Assembly (NCBI GenBank): GCA_050014755.1
Contig: JBEKCS010000002.1
Coordinates: forward strand, 1-64,000
Reading direction: 5' to 3'
Origin: Bog-756 sp050014755
GTDB lineage: Bacteria; Actinomycetota; Acidimicrobiia; Acidimicrobiales; RAAP-2
Length of the DNA stretch: 64,000 nt
The position numbers were made by a program, and so were the translations under genes. Every line of letters starts with the position of its first letter. The stretch's first letter is position 1. The notes beneath the pieces were generated by a model. That model was not told the DNA's origin. It did no database searches and saw nothing but the letters and a program-made list of their open reading frames with translations. Positions 16,711 to 25,112 of this stretch are shown here, piece after piece.

Positions 16711-16726
16711 GGGGGCCGCAGCCCCC
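16711..16726 (+). terminator. Hairpin after rpsT
   Basis: GGGGGC-CGCA-GCCCCC forms a 6-bp GC stem with a tetraloop 25 bp after the rpsT stop. It lacks a U-tract, as is common in GC-rich actinobacteria. The SRAP gene converges from the other side. Confidence 0.5.
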
Positions 16727-16782
16727 GGTTCCGCCACACCTGCGACCGAACGGTCGTCCCGCCTCCGGCGGGATCCGTCCTC

Positions 16783-17595
16783 TCACGACTCCGGCACGAC
16801 CGCCTCGATCAGGTCCGGCCCGTCGTTGCGCACGTTGCCCACGCCCGCCGCCACCTCCCAGTGGACCAGCGTCCCTGCCGGCGACGCCACCAGCAGCGAC
16901 TCGAGCTCCGGCTTGTCCCGGTTGGCCGGGTCGAGCCACTCGTCGAGGTCGGCCGGGTCGAGGACCACCGGCATCCGGTGGTGGATGTCGACCATGTCCG
17001 GACCCGCCTCGGTGGTGATGACCGTGCAGGTGCGCAGCAACGGGTGCTCCCCATCCGGTCCGCCGGAGGCGCCCGGCCCGCCCCACCACTGCTCCCACAG
17101 CCCGGCCAGGGCGAGGGGCATCCCGTCGGCCCGGGTGAAGTAGAACGGCTGGCGGGACTTCCCGGTCCCCGGTCTCCACTCGTAGAAGCCGTCGGCCACC
17201 ACGACCAGCCGTCGGGCCGCGAACGCCGCCCGGAACGAGGGTTTGGACGCCACCGTCTCGGCCCGGGCGTTGAACATCCGGTTGGCCACGGACGGGTCCT
17301 TCGCCCACGACGGGACGAGGCCCCAGCGGTAGCGACCGAGCTCGCGGTGCACGGCGCTTCCCGGTCCGTCGGGCAGTGCCGCGGGATCGCCATCGGCCAC
17401 ATCGGCCACATCGGCCACATCGGCCACATCGGCCACATCGGCCACATCGGCCACATCGGCCACAGCCAGGATCGACCGGGTGGGCGGCACGTTCCAACTC
17501 GGCCGCCCGTCGCGCTCCACGTCCGGGCCGAGCACGGCGTCGAAGATCCGGGCCATGTAGTCCGGGTCCGAGTAGAGGGCGATCCGTCCGCACAT
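16783..17595 (-). CDS. SOS response-associated peptidase (SRAP/HMCES/YedK)
   Basis: A 270-residue SRAP-domain protein. The catalytic Cys2 follows the initiator Met (MCGR), the family core WGLVPSWA and NARAET are present, and the conserved HHRMP carries the active-site His. SRAP proteins crosslink to abasic sites in single-stranded DNA and protect them. Between residues ~43 and 68 the gene carries an in-frame (ADV)n tract coded by a perfect 9-bp repeat (see separate entry), in a loop before the WGLVPSWA core. TAGGCT at 17605-17610 suggests a leaderless start. Confidence 0.95.
   Translation of the reverse strand: MCGRIALYSDPDYMARIFDAVLGPDVERDGRPSWNVPPTRSILAVADVADVADVADVADVADVADVADGDPAALPDGPGSAVHRELGRYRWGLVPSWAKDPSVANRMFNARAETVASKPSFRAAFAARRLVVVADGFYEWRPGTGKSRQPFYFTRADGMPLALAGLWEQWWGGPGASGGPDGEHPLLRTCTVITTEAGPDMVDIHHRMPVVLDPADLDEWLDPANRDKPELESLLVASPAGTLVHWEVAAGVGNVRNDGPDLIEAVVPES
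17391..17462. repeat. Perfect 9-bp x 8 tandem repeat inside the SRAP gene
   Basis: Eight exact copies of CATCGGCCA (plus-strand reading) encode a run of Ala-Asp-Val on the minus strand. The unit is a multiple of three, so copy-number changes would keep the frame. Exact identity of all copies suggests recent slippage. Confidence 0.98.
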
Positions 17596-17621
17596 GGTGA
17601 GCCCAGCCTAGGACCCGCCGC

Positions 17622-18968
17622 CTACGTCGATACGCTGAAGTAGCTCCCGTCGCACCGGTAGCCGTGGGTCGGACCGTTGATCGGCGGATCGTCGAGGCGC
17701 TGGAACTTGCCTTGGACGACCTGGGCCATGACGTAGCAGTGGGCCGGTACCTTGCCCGCCGGGTTCGCGGTGGCGGCCAGGTAGTTGCCGTTGAACGCGG
17801 TGATCCTGCGCAACTGCTGGAGCACGCTCCCCCGCGTCGGGTTCTTGCCTGCGGCCGTAAACGCCTGCGAGAACAGATCGGCGGACAGCCATCCGAACAG
17901 GGTGTACAGGTCGGGATGGAATCCCGGGGACACCTTCTGCACCCAGCTGAGGAACGTGTTGACCGAAGGCACGTCCGACGCGTCCTCCCCGAGGTAGAGC
18001 GGGAAGCCCTGATAGAGGTAGTCGCCATCGGTAGCCGCCGCCCCGCCCGAGGCCGGGATGAGCTGCTCCGAGTAGGTCGACGCACCGAACACCACCACCG
18101 GGTGGTAGTTCTGCTGGGTGAGGGCCTTGATCACCGCGGCGGCGTAGTTCTCGGGCATCTGCTCGAGGAACAGGATCTTGACCCCTTCCTGCTTCATGGC
18201 CACGACGTTCTGGGTGAAGTCCGTCTGGGTGATGTCGAACTGCTGGTCGTAGACCACGTGGTACCCGAGCGACTCCATCGCCCCCTGCTCGCCGCTCCAC
18301 TTGACGATGGCCGCAGGCTGGTCGGCGACCAGGGTGGCGGCGTGCGTCACATAGGAGGGGTACTTGGCCTTGAAGTACTGCAACGCTCCGGTCGGCCAGC
18401 CGACGGAGCCCGGGTCGGGACTGAAGCTGTTGGGTAGCCCGCCGGCCTTCAGGTTGAGGGAGACGGTGACGTTGGGGACGCCCGGGTCGGCGGCCAAGAC
18501 GGTGGCCCCGTAGCTGTCCTGGAGGGAGAAGCCGCCCACCGCGGCAAAGTCCTTCTGGACGACCTCCTGGGTCTCCTGTTTGTTGGGCAGGCCCTGGTAG
18601 CCGTCGTCATACGAGTCCACCAGCAGCTGGCGGCCGTTGAGCCCGCCGTGTGAATTCACGTACGCCGCATAGGCCCGGGTCCCGACGAGGGCACCCTCGA
18701 ACAGGCCGGCGTACAGGGTCGAGACGTTGCCCACGGTGACGGAGGTCGGGGTGATCCCGGTGGTGTCGCTGAACGCCGAGGCCGGGATGGTCGACGAGGT
18801 CCCCGACGTCGACTTCGTGGTCTGTGTCGACTGCGTGGTCGACGACGTCGATGCAGTCGACGAGCACGCGGTCAAGGTCAGTGCAACGGCCAGTCCGACC
18901 ATGGTCACCGCGGCGGCGCGTCGGCGCGGCGGCGCGAACCTAGGTGCACTGATGGGTCGCTTCATCAT
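17622..18968 (-). CDS. ABC transporter substrate-binding lipoprotein (branched-chain amino acid/urea type)
   Basis: A predicted 448-residue exported lipoprotein. An Arg-rich n-region, a hydrophobic segment and the lipobox LTAC are followed by a long Ser/Thr linker. The mature part has the type I periplasmic-binding fold of the Leu/Ile/Val-binding family (GITPTSVTVGNVSTLYAGLF; YGATVLAADPGVPNV). No permease or ATPase genes are adjacent, so it is an orphan binding protein or a partner of distant permeases. The double ATG start follows a GGGGAGA ribosome site. The ligand is unknown. Confidence 0.88.
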   Translation of the reverse strand: MMKRPISAPRFAPPRRRAAAVTMVGLAVALTLTACSSTASTSSTTQSTQTTKSTSGTSSTIPASAFSDTTGITPTSVTVGNVSTLYAGLFEGALVGTRAYAAYVNSHGGLNGRQLLVDSYDDGYQGLPNKQETQEVVQKDFAAVGGFSLQDSYGATVLAADPGVPNVTVSLNLKAGGLPNSFSPDPGSVGWPTGALQYFKAKYPSYVTHAATLVADQPAAIVKWSGEQGAMESLGYHVVYDQQFDITQTDFTQNVVAMKQEGVKILFLEQMPENYAAAVIKALTQQNYHPVVVFGASTYSEQLIPASGGAAATDGDYLYQGFPLYLGEDASDVPSVNTFLSWVQKVSPGFHPDLYTLFGWLSADLFSQAFTAAGKNPTRGSVLQQLRRITAFNGNYLAATANPAGKVPAHCYVMAQVVQGKFQRLDDPPINGPTHGYRCDGSYFSVST

Positions 18969-19088
18969 GGTCTCCCCTTCGTCGTGCGTGGACCGGCAGG
19001 TGGTGAACCTGTCCCCCCGGCATGATGCAACGGAAGAGACTCTAGAGAATGCCGGGAGCGTGCGCTCGGTTTCTGCGACGGACCGTCG

Positions 19089-19778
19089 TCAGTCGCCGCC
19101 GGCGTGCTCGCGGTGGAGGCCGTCGATTCGCCGGCGCTCCATGTTGACGAACTCCCCCACCGCCTCCACCTTGACGACGCCGTTCTGGAGGAGCCGTCCG
19201 GTGCTGTGGGTCCGGCGGTCGGTGAGCTCGGTGACCTGCGCCTCGAATTCGGACTCGACACCGATGAGGGTGGGCCTGACGTAGCGGATGGAGAGCTCCA
19301 CCGTCGGGCCGGCCGCGTGGGCCAGCACGTTGGCCGCGGTCAGGATGATGTCGAACGCCGCGGCGAGCGCGGCGCCGTGCACGCATCCCGGAGCCCCTTC
19401 GTAGGTCGGGGAGAAGACCACCCGTCCCCGGGCCAGCGGTGGCTCGAACCAGATCTCGACGGGTGGGGCCAGCGGGTTGCACGTCCCGACCACCATGTCG
19501 AAGGGCATCGCCGCGGTGAGAGCCTTCGCCTCGTCGTCACCGACCGCGAGGTCGGAAAAACGGGCCCGTGGGGCATTGCCGTCCTCGGGCACCGTCACCT
19601 CGAGACCGTCGCACACCGCGTCCACCCGCGCCGCGGCATCGACGAACGCCCCCGGTGCCGGCGCCGAGGTGACGGTCAGCTCCATGAGCCGGCGCACCGC
19701 GGTGGCGAGCTCCTCGCGGCCTCCCCCGCTCCACGGGCGGCCCGGGGGGCCTTCCCTCCTCGGCAGTTCCTCAGTCAT
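19089..19778 (-). CDS. PaaI-type hotdog thioesterase-like protein
   Basis: A 229-residue protein. The C-terminal ~130 residues look like a hotdog thioesterase: a central GAPGCVHGAALAAAFD segment (the usual G-x-x-H-G-G helix region) and strands PTVELSIRYVRPTLIG. The N-terminal part is variable. ATG 19778 is supported by GGAGG six bases upstream. The start overlaps the stop of the LLM gene (ATGACTGA), so it is the last gene of the minus-strand lipid operon. A role in acyl-CoA hydrolysis is inferred. Confidence 0.8.
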   Translation of the reverse strand: MTEELPRREGPPGRPWSGGGREELATAVRRLMELTVTSAPAPGAFVDAAARVDAVCDGLEVTVPEDGNAPRARFSDLAVGDDEAKALTAAMPFDMVVGTCNPLAPPVEIWFEPPLARGRVVFSPTYEGAPGCVHGAALAAAFDIILTAANVLAHAAGPTVELSIRYVRPTLIGVESEFEAQVTELTDRRTHSTGRLLQNGVVKVEAVGEFVNMERRRIDGLHREHAGGD

Positions 19779-20625
19779 CCGTTCCTCCGAACCGGTCCAG
19801 GTACGCGACGTGGGCGTCGAGCACCGGGAGGATCTCCGAAGCACCTCCCGACGGGACCCGCAACACGACCTCGTCGACACCGAGACCGGCGAAGTGCCCG
19901 ATCTTGGCGTCGGTCGGGATGGTGCCGAAGGGCACCACCCGGGCGTCCCCGGGATCGCGGCCGCGATCCTCGAAGGCCCGCCGCAGCTCGGGGATGGCAT
20001 CGCCGAGTCCGGATCCACCGATGGGCATCCACCCGTCGCCGTACTCGGCCGCCACGGCGAAGTTGGCCGGGGTGGCGCCGCCGCCGATCAGGATCGGGAC
20101 CCGGCCACGCACCGGCTTCGGCCAACTCCAGCACGCGTCGAGTTCCACGAACTCACCGTGGAACGACGCCTCGTCGTCGCGCCACAGGGTCTGCATGCAC
20201 AGCACGTGTTCCCTGGCGATCCGCCGGCGGGCGGCGAAGTCGACCCCGTGGTCGGCCGCCTCCTCGCGGTTCCACCCGAATCCGACGCCCAGGACGACGC
20301 GGCCGCCGCTCAGATGGTCGAGGGTGGCGACCTGCTTGGCCAGCACGATCGGATCGTGTTGGGCGGCGAGCACCACCCCGGTTCCGAGCTGCAGGCCCGT
20401 GGTGACCGGGACCGCGGTGGCCAGGGCCACGAACGGGTCGAGGCTCCGCTTGTAGTCGTCGGCATGGACGCCCTCCACCAGTGACGGCGGTGTGGCCGCG
20501 CGTACCGGGAGGTGGGTGTGCTCGGGGAGGTAGAGCGAGGTGAAGCCGCGCTCCTCGACAGCCCGCGCCAGATCGGACGGCGCCATGTCGCGATCGGTCA
20601 GGAAGCAGGTGATGCCGAGTCGCAC
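19771..20625 (-). CDS. LLM-class F420-dependent oxidoreductase
   Basis: A 284-residue luciferase-like TIM-barrel protein starting MRLGITCFLTD. Typical features are GFTSLYLPEHTHLP, DPFVALATAVPVTTGLQLGTGV, HLSGGRVVLGVGFGWNREE and VPILIGGGA. In actinobacteria such proteins mostly use F420 (family knowledge; the cofactor is not directly shown). It lies between the enoyl-CoA hydratase and the thioesterase, with short gaps or overlap, so it probably shares the operon that begins at 25064. Confidence 0.92.
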   Translation of the reverse strand: MRLGITCFLTDRDMAPSDLARAVEERGFTSLYLPEHTHLPVRAATPPSLVEGVHADDYKRSLDPFVALATAVPVTTGLQLGTGVVLAAQHDPIVLAKQVATLDHLSGGRVVLGVGFGWNREEAADHGVDFAARRRIAREHVLCMQTLWRDDEASFHGEFVELDACWSWPKPVRGRVPILIGGGATPANFAVAAEYGDGWMPIGGSGLGDAIPELRRAFEDRGRDPGDARVVPFGTIPTDAKIGHFAGLGVDEVVLRVPSGGASEILPVLDAHVAYLDRFGGTDD

Positions 20626-20631
20626 GACGGG

Positions 20632-21411
20632 TCAGTCACCGAGCCCGGCGGCGAGCCTCGCCCCGGGATTGACCGACGGGTCGGCGAAGAGTGCGGCGAA
20701 AGCCGCCTCCTCGCGCCGCCGGGCGTCCGCCACGGCACTCCCCCGGCCGGCCAGCATGAGCCGCTTGATCGTCCTCGTGGCGTGGGCCGGATACGAGGCG
20801 ATCGTGCGGGCGAGGGTCAACGTCTCGGCCAGCGCCGTCCCGTCCGGGCACGTCCGGAGAGCCAGCCCCGAGGCCACCGCGGTCGGCGCATCGATCCACT
20901 CCGAGGCGAGCAGGGCGGCGGCGGCCCGCTGCCATCCCATTCGGGACGGGAGCAGGAAGCTGCTGGCCGCCTCGGGGGGGACGCCCATCTCGGCGAACGG
21001 CACCCTCAGCCGGGCGGACTCGTCCATGAGCACGAGGTCGACGTGGCCGAGGATCGAACAGCCGAGACCCATGCCCACGCCGTGGACCGCGGCCAGCAGC
21101 GGCTTGTCGAACCGCATCAACAGGTCGAGCACGTCCTGGAACCCGACGCCGACGCCGGCGCCGCCCTCCCCGGTGGCGATGGCGACCATCTCGCGCAGGT
21201 CCTGACCGGCACTGAACGCCTTGCCCCGGCCGGTCAGCACCACGGCGTGGACCTCGTCGTCCTCGAGGGCGCCCGACAGTGCACCGGCGACGGCCCGGTA
21301 CATGGCCGAATCGAAGGCGTTGCGGACCTCGGGACGGTCGAAGGCGATGACGAGGACCTCGTCGACGAACTCGAGCTCGATCCGGTGGTCGGTACCCTCC
21401 CCGTCGGTCAT
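20632..21411 (-). CDS. Enoyl-CoA hydratase/isomerase family protein
   Basis: A 259-residue crotonase-fold protein. AFDRPEVRNAFDSAMY and GKAFSAGQDLREM supply the first oxyanion-hole region. AAVHGVGMGLGCSILGHVDLVL supplies the second, and the PFAEMGVPPEAASS region holds the usual catalytic Glu. It likely hydrates or isomerises an enoyl-CoA in ring or side-chain degradation of a lipid. The start is ATG 21411. The gap to the LLM gene is six bases. Confidence 0.92.
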   Translation of the reverse strand: MTDGEGTDHRIELEFVDEVLVIAFDRPEVRNAFDSAMYRAVAGALSGALEDDEVHAVVLTGRGKAFSAGQDLREMVAIATGEGGAGVGVGFQDVLDLLMRFDKPLLAAVHGVGMGLGCSILGHVDLVLMDESARLRVPFAEMGVPPEAASSFLLPSRMGWQRAAAALLASEWIDAPTAVASGLALRTCPDGTALAETLTLARTIASYPAHATRTIKRLMLAGRGSAVADARRREEAAFAALFADPSVNPGARLAAGLGD

Positions 21412-21430
21412 CGGCCCACCCCCGCTGTGG

Positions 21431-22222
21431 TCACGGGCGGACGACCTGACCGCCGTCGACGTTGAACACATGACCGGTGATCCACGACGCCTCGTCGGAC
21501 AGCAGGAACAGGCACATGCCCACCAGATCGGAGGGCTGGCCCTGCCGCTTGATGGCCAGACCGGCCAGGATCGGCTGCATGAACGCATCGGGGACGACAT
21601 TGCGGGCCGCCTCAGTATCGATGGGGCCCGGTGCGATGGCATTGGTCCGGATGTGGGACCCACCGAGCTCGTGGGCCAGCTGCTGGGTGATGGAGTTCAC
21701 CCCGGCCTTGGCCAGCCCGTAGAACCCGGCGTAGAGGTAGGCGGCGGTGGACGACTGGTTGACGATGGCCCCGCCGCCCCGCGCCTTCATGGCCGGGTAG
21801 CAGGCCCGAACGCAGTTGAGGGCACCCAGCATGTTGACCGACAGGAAGCGGTTGAGGTACTCCCAGTCCACCGTCAACAGCAGGTCGAGCTTCATGCCCC
21901 CGAAGATGGCCGCGTTGTTGACCAGGTAGTCGATGCCACCGAAGGCGTCGAGGGCGGCCTGGGCCATGGCCTCGGCCGAAGCCGGGTCGGCAACGTCGAC
22001 CGCCACTCCGACGGCCGCTCCCCCCGACGCCCGGATCCCCGCGGCGACCGACTCGGCCTTCGCAGCGTCGATGTCGGCCACCACCACCGATGCCCCGGCG
22101 TCGGCCAGCGCCTCGGCATAGGCCTGGCCGATCCCGCCGGCCGAACCGGTGACGATGGCGACCCTGCCGGTGAAGTCGAACGTGGTCGTGGGGTGCCCCC
22201 CGGTGGCGTCCCCGTCGGTCAT
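21431..22222 (-). CDS. SDR-family oxidoreductase
   Basis: A 263-residue classical short-chain dehydrogenase. The cofactor motif TGSAGGIG and the NNAAIFGG motif are present. The catalytic Ser lies in VNQSSTAA and the YGLAK motif gives Tyr-x3-Lys. The C-terminal FLLSDEASWITGHVFNVDGG is standard. Its start overlaps the carboxymuconolactone decarboxylase-family gene by ATGA. By position and type it corresponds to Rv0769 of the M. tuberculosis CYP51 neighbourhood (from memory). Confidence 0.93.
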   Translation of the reverse strand: MTDGDATGGHPTTTFDFTGRVAIVTGSAGGIGQAYAEALADAGASVVVADIDAAKAESVAAGIRASGGAAVGVAVDVADPASAEAMAQAALDAFGGIDYLVNNAAIFGGMKLDLLLTVDWEYLNRFLSVNMLGALNCVRACYPAMKARGGGAIVNQSSTAAYLYAGFYGLAKAGVNSITQQLAHELGGSHIRTNAIAPGPIDTEAARNVVPDAFMQPILAGLAIKRQGQPSDLVGMCLFLLSDEASWITGHVFNVDGGQVVRP

Positions 22223-22626
22223 GGACGGGACTCGTCGGTCGCGGCCTGGCCGACACTCCTGCGGCGCTCGGCGATGATCTTCTCGCCGGCGGCGTTGACC
22301 CCGGTCGACAGGGGCCAGCCGATGTAGTGGGCGAGGTGCAGCACGACCTCTCGGACCTGCTCCTCGGTCAGCTCACCCCGCTCCAGGGCGGAGCGGAACT
22401 GGATCTCGAGGAGCGGTACCTGCCCGAGGGCGGCCAGGACCCCGATGGTCAGCATGCGCCGATCGCGGGTGTCGAGCGCCTCCCGGGTCCAGACGGTGCC
22501 GAACAGGTGGTCGACGGTCACGTCGACGTAGGGCCCCTCGATCGTGTCGGGGTCGACGGAGAACCCGTAGACCTCGTTCATCTTTGCTTGTCCCGCGGCG
22601 CGTCTGTCCCCGGTCGGCTCAGTCAT
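22219..22626 (-). CDS. Carboxymuconolactone decarboxylase family protein
   Basis: A 135-residue all-helical AhpD/CMD-fold protein. LDTRDRRMLTIGVLAALGQVPLLE and EVVLHLAHYIGWPLS match the CMD core. There is no CxxC, so it is not a peroxidase of the AhpD type. It is coupled to the SDR gene by ATGA. The equivalent gene in the mycobacterial CYP51 neighbourhood is Rv0771 (from memory). The reaction here is not known. Confidence 0.88.
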   Translation of the reverse strand: MTEPTGDRRAAGQAKMNEVYGFSVDPDTIEGPYVDVTVDHLFGTVWTREALDTRDRRMLTIGVLAALGQVPLLEIQFRSALERGELTEEQVREVVLHLAHYIGWPLSTGVNAAGEKIIAERRRSVGQAATDESRP

Positions 22627-22656
22627 CGTGCCTCCACTCCCCGTGTTTGGTGCCGG

Positions 22657-24153
22657 TCACGCCGGCTCGGCCAGCGCCTTGGTCTCGAGGTACTCCTCGA
22701 AGCCTGCCACGCCCGATTCGCGTCCCACGCCCGACTGTCTATACCCACCGAAGGGCACGTCGGGACTGAACCACAACCCGCCGTTCACGCCGATGGTTCC
22801 GGTACGGATCCGGTTGGCCACCCCGACCGCGCGCTCCCGGTCCGCTCCCCACACCGACCCGGACAGCCCGTAGGCCGAGTCGTTGGCCAGGGCGACGGCG
22901 TCGTCGTCCCCGTCGTGGGGGATGACGACGAGCACCGGTCCGAAGATCTCCTCCTGGGCCACGCGGGCACTGTTGGGGACGCCGACGATGAGGGTCGGCT
23001 CCACGAAGAACCCGGCATCGAGGCCCTCGGGCCTCCCGCCGCCGAGCACCGTCGTCCCGCCCTCCTCGATGGCGAGACGCAGGTAGCCCTCGACCCGGTC
23101 GCGTTGGCGGGCGCTGATCAACGGCCCGCACATCGTGCCGGGATCGGTCGGGTCGGCGGCCGGCAGCATGGCCATCACCTTGGCCGTCGACGCGACCGCC
23201 TCGTCGAACTGCGACCGGGGAACGATGAGGCGGGTGGTGATGGCACACCCCTGTCCGGCGTGGGTGCACACGGTGAACGCCGCGGTGGCGCACGCGCCAC
23301 GGAGGTCGGCGTCGTCCAGGATCACGAAGGCCGACTTGCCGCCGAGCTCCAGGAAGACCTTCTTGATCGTCTCGGCCGCCGACGCCATCACCTTGCGTCC
23401 CGTGGCCGTCGATCCGGTGAAACTCACCTGGTCGACCCGCGGGTCGGTCGACAGGATGGCGCCCAGCGCATGGTCGGACGACGCGACGATGTTGACCACC
23501 CCCGACGGGATGTCGGTCTCCTCGGCGATGAGCCGGCCGAGCACGGTCGCGCACCACGGCGTGTCCGGCGCCGGCTTCAGGACCACGGTGTTCCCGGCGG
23601 CCAGCGCGGGCCCGAGCTTGGCCAGGTTGATCTGGTGGGGCACGTTCCACGGGGTGATGGCCCCGACCACGCCGGTCGCCTCCCGACGTACCCACCGATG
23701 GGACGGGATGCCCATCGGCGAGGCGTCCCCGAGGTCGGTCTGCCACGCATAGGACTCGGCCAGGTCGGCCACCCAACCGAGCGACTCGACGGGGGCGTCG
23801 AGCTGGGCGGAGTAGGTGAACGACAGCGGCGAGCCGGTCTCGGCGACGGTCATGGCCCGGATGGCGTCGGCGTTGCGCTCGAATGCCTGCCGCAGCTGTC
23901 GGATCCCGGCCACCCGCCGGGCCACGTTCGTGGACCAGTCGGTCGTGTCGAAAGCCCGGCGCGCCGCGGCGATGGCGTCGTCCATGTCACCTCCGTCCCC
24001 GTCGGCGGCGACACCGAGCACCTCGCCCGTGGCCGGATTCACGGTCTCGAACACCCTGCCCGACCGGGCCGGGCGGAGCTCGCCGTCGATCAGCAGCCGC
24101 TCCTCGCCCACCACCGGCGGTGCTCCGTCCGTCGCCTCGTCGTGCCCGCTCAT
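22657..24153 (-). CDS. Aldehyde dehydrogenase
   Basis: A 498-residue NAD(P)-dependent aldehyde dehydrogenase. VVGAITPWNVP, FTGSTATG, the general-base Glu in LELGGKSA and the nucleophile in GQGCAITTR are intact. EEIFGPVLVVIP near the C-terminus is canonical. ATG 24153 overlaps the stop of the upstream dehydrogenase as ATGA. It would oxidise an aldehyde from the P450/SDR reactions of the divergent arm (inference). It corresponds to aldA (Rv0768) by context. Confidence 0.95.
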   Translation of the reverse strand: MSGHDEATDGAPPVVGEERLLIDGELRPARSGRVFETVNPATGEVLGVAADGDGGDMDDAIAAARRAFDTTDWSTNVARRVAGIRQLRQAFERNADAIRAMTVAETGSPLSFTYSAQLDAPVESLGWVADLAESYAWQTDLGDASPMGIPSHRWVRREATGVVGAITPWNVPHQINLAKLGPALAAGNTVVLKPAPDTPWCATVLGRLIAEETDIPSGVVNIVASSDHALGAILSTDPRVDQVSFTGSTATGRKVMASAAETIKKVFLELGGKSAFVILDDADLRGACATAAFTVCTHAGQGCAITTRLIVPRSQFDEAVASTAKVMAMLPAADPTDPGTMCGPLISARQRDRVEGYLRLAIEEGGTTVLGGGRPEGLDAGFFVEPTLIVGVPNSARVAQEEIFGPVLVVIPHDGDDDAVALANDSAYGLSGSVWGADRERAVGVANRIRTGTIGVNGGLWFSPDVPFGGYRQSGVGRESGVAGFEEYLETKALAEPA

Positions 24154-25064
24154 CGTCCCGCCCCCTGCATGCCGGAGACGCCGAAGATGTCGTCGCAGCG
24201 CGCTTCGGTCATCGCCGCCAGCGGCAGGTCCACGTGCAGGTCGTCCGCCAGGGCCACCGCGGCCGACAGATCCTTGTGGGCCAGGTCGGCCGCGGCCTGC
24301 ATGGCCCCCACCAGCCCCTTGTCGTCCGCCTCGGTGAAGGGGGCCACGGTGGACCGGAACATGAGGGTCGAGGCACCGCCGATGCGGGTATCGCTGGCCC
24401 GGATGACCTGGGCCAGCTTGGCGAGGTCGATGCCGGCGGCCTCGGCCAGCACCTGGCCCTCGTAGGCGGCCAACCAGCTCCCGTACTGCACCAGGTTGCG
24501 GGCCAGCTTGGCGGCGAGGCCGGTACCGAAGGGCCCTATGGTGACCGTGAGCGAGCCGATGGCGTCGAACAGCGGAGCGAGTCGCGCGATGACGGCGTCG
24601 TCGCCCCCGACCATGCATACCAACTCGCCGGTGGCCGCCGCGGACGGTCCTCCGCTGACCCCGCAGTCCACCACCGCGGCGCCGGCTCTGGCCGCCTCGT
24701 CACCGATGGCCGCCACGCATCCCGCGGTGATGGTGCTGACCACGACGAAGGTGGTGTCCGCGCCGCCGGCGGCCAGCGCGCCGTTCGGACCGGAGAGGAC
24801 GGCGTGGACCTGGTCGTCGTTGACCACCGCCACCACGACCACGTCCGACCGGCGGGCGAGCTCGGCCGGCGACGTCGCCACGATGGCGTGGTCGGCGTGC
24901 CGGTCGGTCGCCTCGGCGCGGACATCGCAGACGACGAGGGGGAACCCGGCGGCATGGACGCTCGTCGCCACCCCGTCCCCGATGGCTCCGAGCCCGACGA
25001 CCCCGATGGTCGGGCGAAGCTCGTTCCCCGGCGCGCTGCCCGGTGCTGGCTGTTCTGCGGACAC
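24150..25064 (-). CDS. NAD(P)-dependent beta-hydroxyacid dehydrogenase (3-hydroxyisobutyrate dehydrogenase family)
   Basis: About 304 residues. The N-terminal Rossmann motif is GVVGLGAIGDGV. GVSGGPSAAATGEL is the substrate-binding signature, and KLARNLVQYGSW supplies the catalytic Lys. GTG 25064 is chosen because GGGGGAG lies five bases upstream; an earlier TTG at 25088 has no ribosome site and would intrude on the operator. It is the first gene of the minus arm and diverges from the 25113 gene. It is like Rv0770 by context. Confidence 0.9.
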   Translation of the reverse strand: MSAEQPAPGSAPGNELRPTIGVVGLGAIGDGVATSVHAAGFPLVVCDVRAEATDRHADHAIVATSPAELARRSDVVVVAVVNDDQVHAVLSGPNGALAAGGADTTFVVVSTITAGCVAAIGDEAARAGAAVVDCGVSGGPSAAATGELVCMVGGDDAVIARLAPLFDAIGSLTVTIGPFGTGLAAKLARNLVQYGSWLAAYEGQVLAEAAGIDLAKLAQVIRASDTRIGGASTLMFRSTVAPFTEADDKGLVGAMQAAADLAHKDLSAAVALADDLHVDLPLAAMTEARCDDIFGVSGMQGAGR

Positions 25065-25088
25065 AGGATCTCCCCCGTTGCTGGACAA

Positions 25089-25112
25089 GTGTCTGGACTA
25101 TAGTTTGGACAC
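25089..25112. promoter_or_regulatory. Palindromic operator over the divergent CYP51-locus promoter
   Basis: GTGTC-TGG-ACTATAGT-TTG-GACAC is an imperfect palindrome whose outer five and central eight bases are perfectly symmetric. It contains the -10 box TATAGT (25099-25104) and ends immediately before the ATG at 25113. It therefore also covers the transcription start of an apparently leaderless mRNA. The TetR encoded at 25856 is the obvious candidate ligand (inference). Confidence 0.65.

Noticed and set aside
17391..17462. CRISPR-like repeat array
   Set aside because: The units are 9 bp, contiguous and lack spacers; this is a coding tandem repeat.
22327..24465. Over 700 codons open on the plus strand opposite the aldehyde dehydrogenase gene
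   Set aside because: The minus strand has an intact ALDH with all catalytic residues; the plus frame has no recognisable motif or ribosome site.
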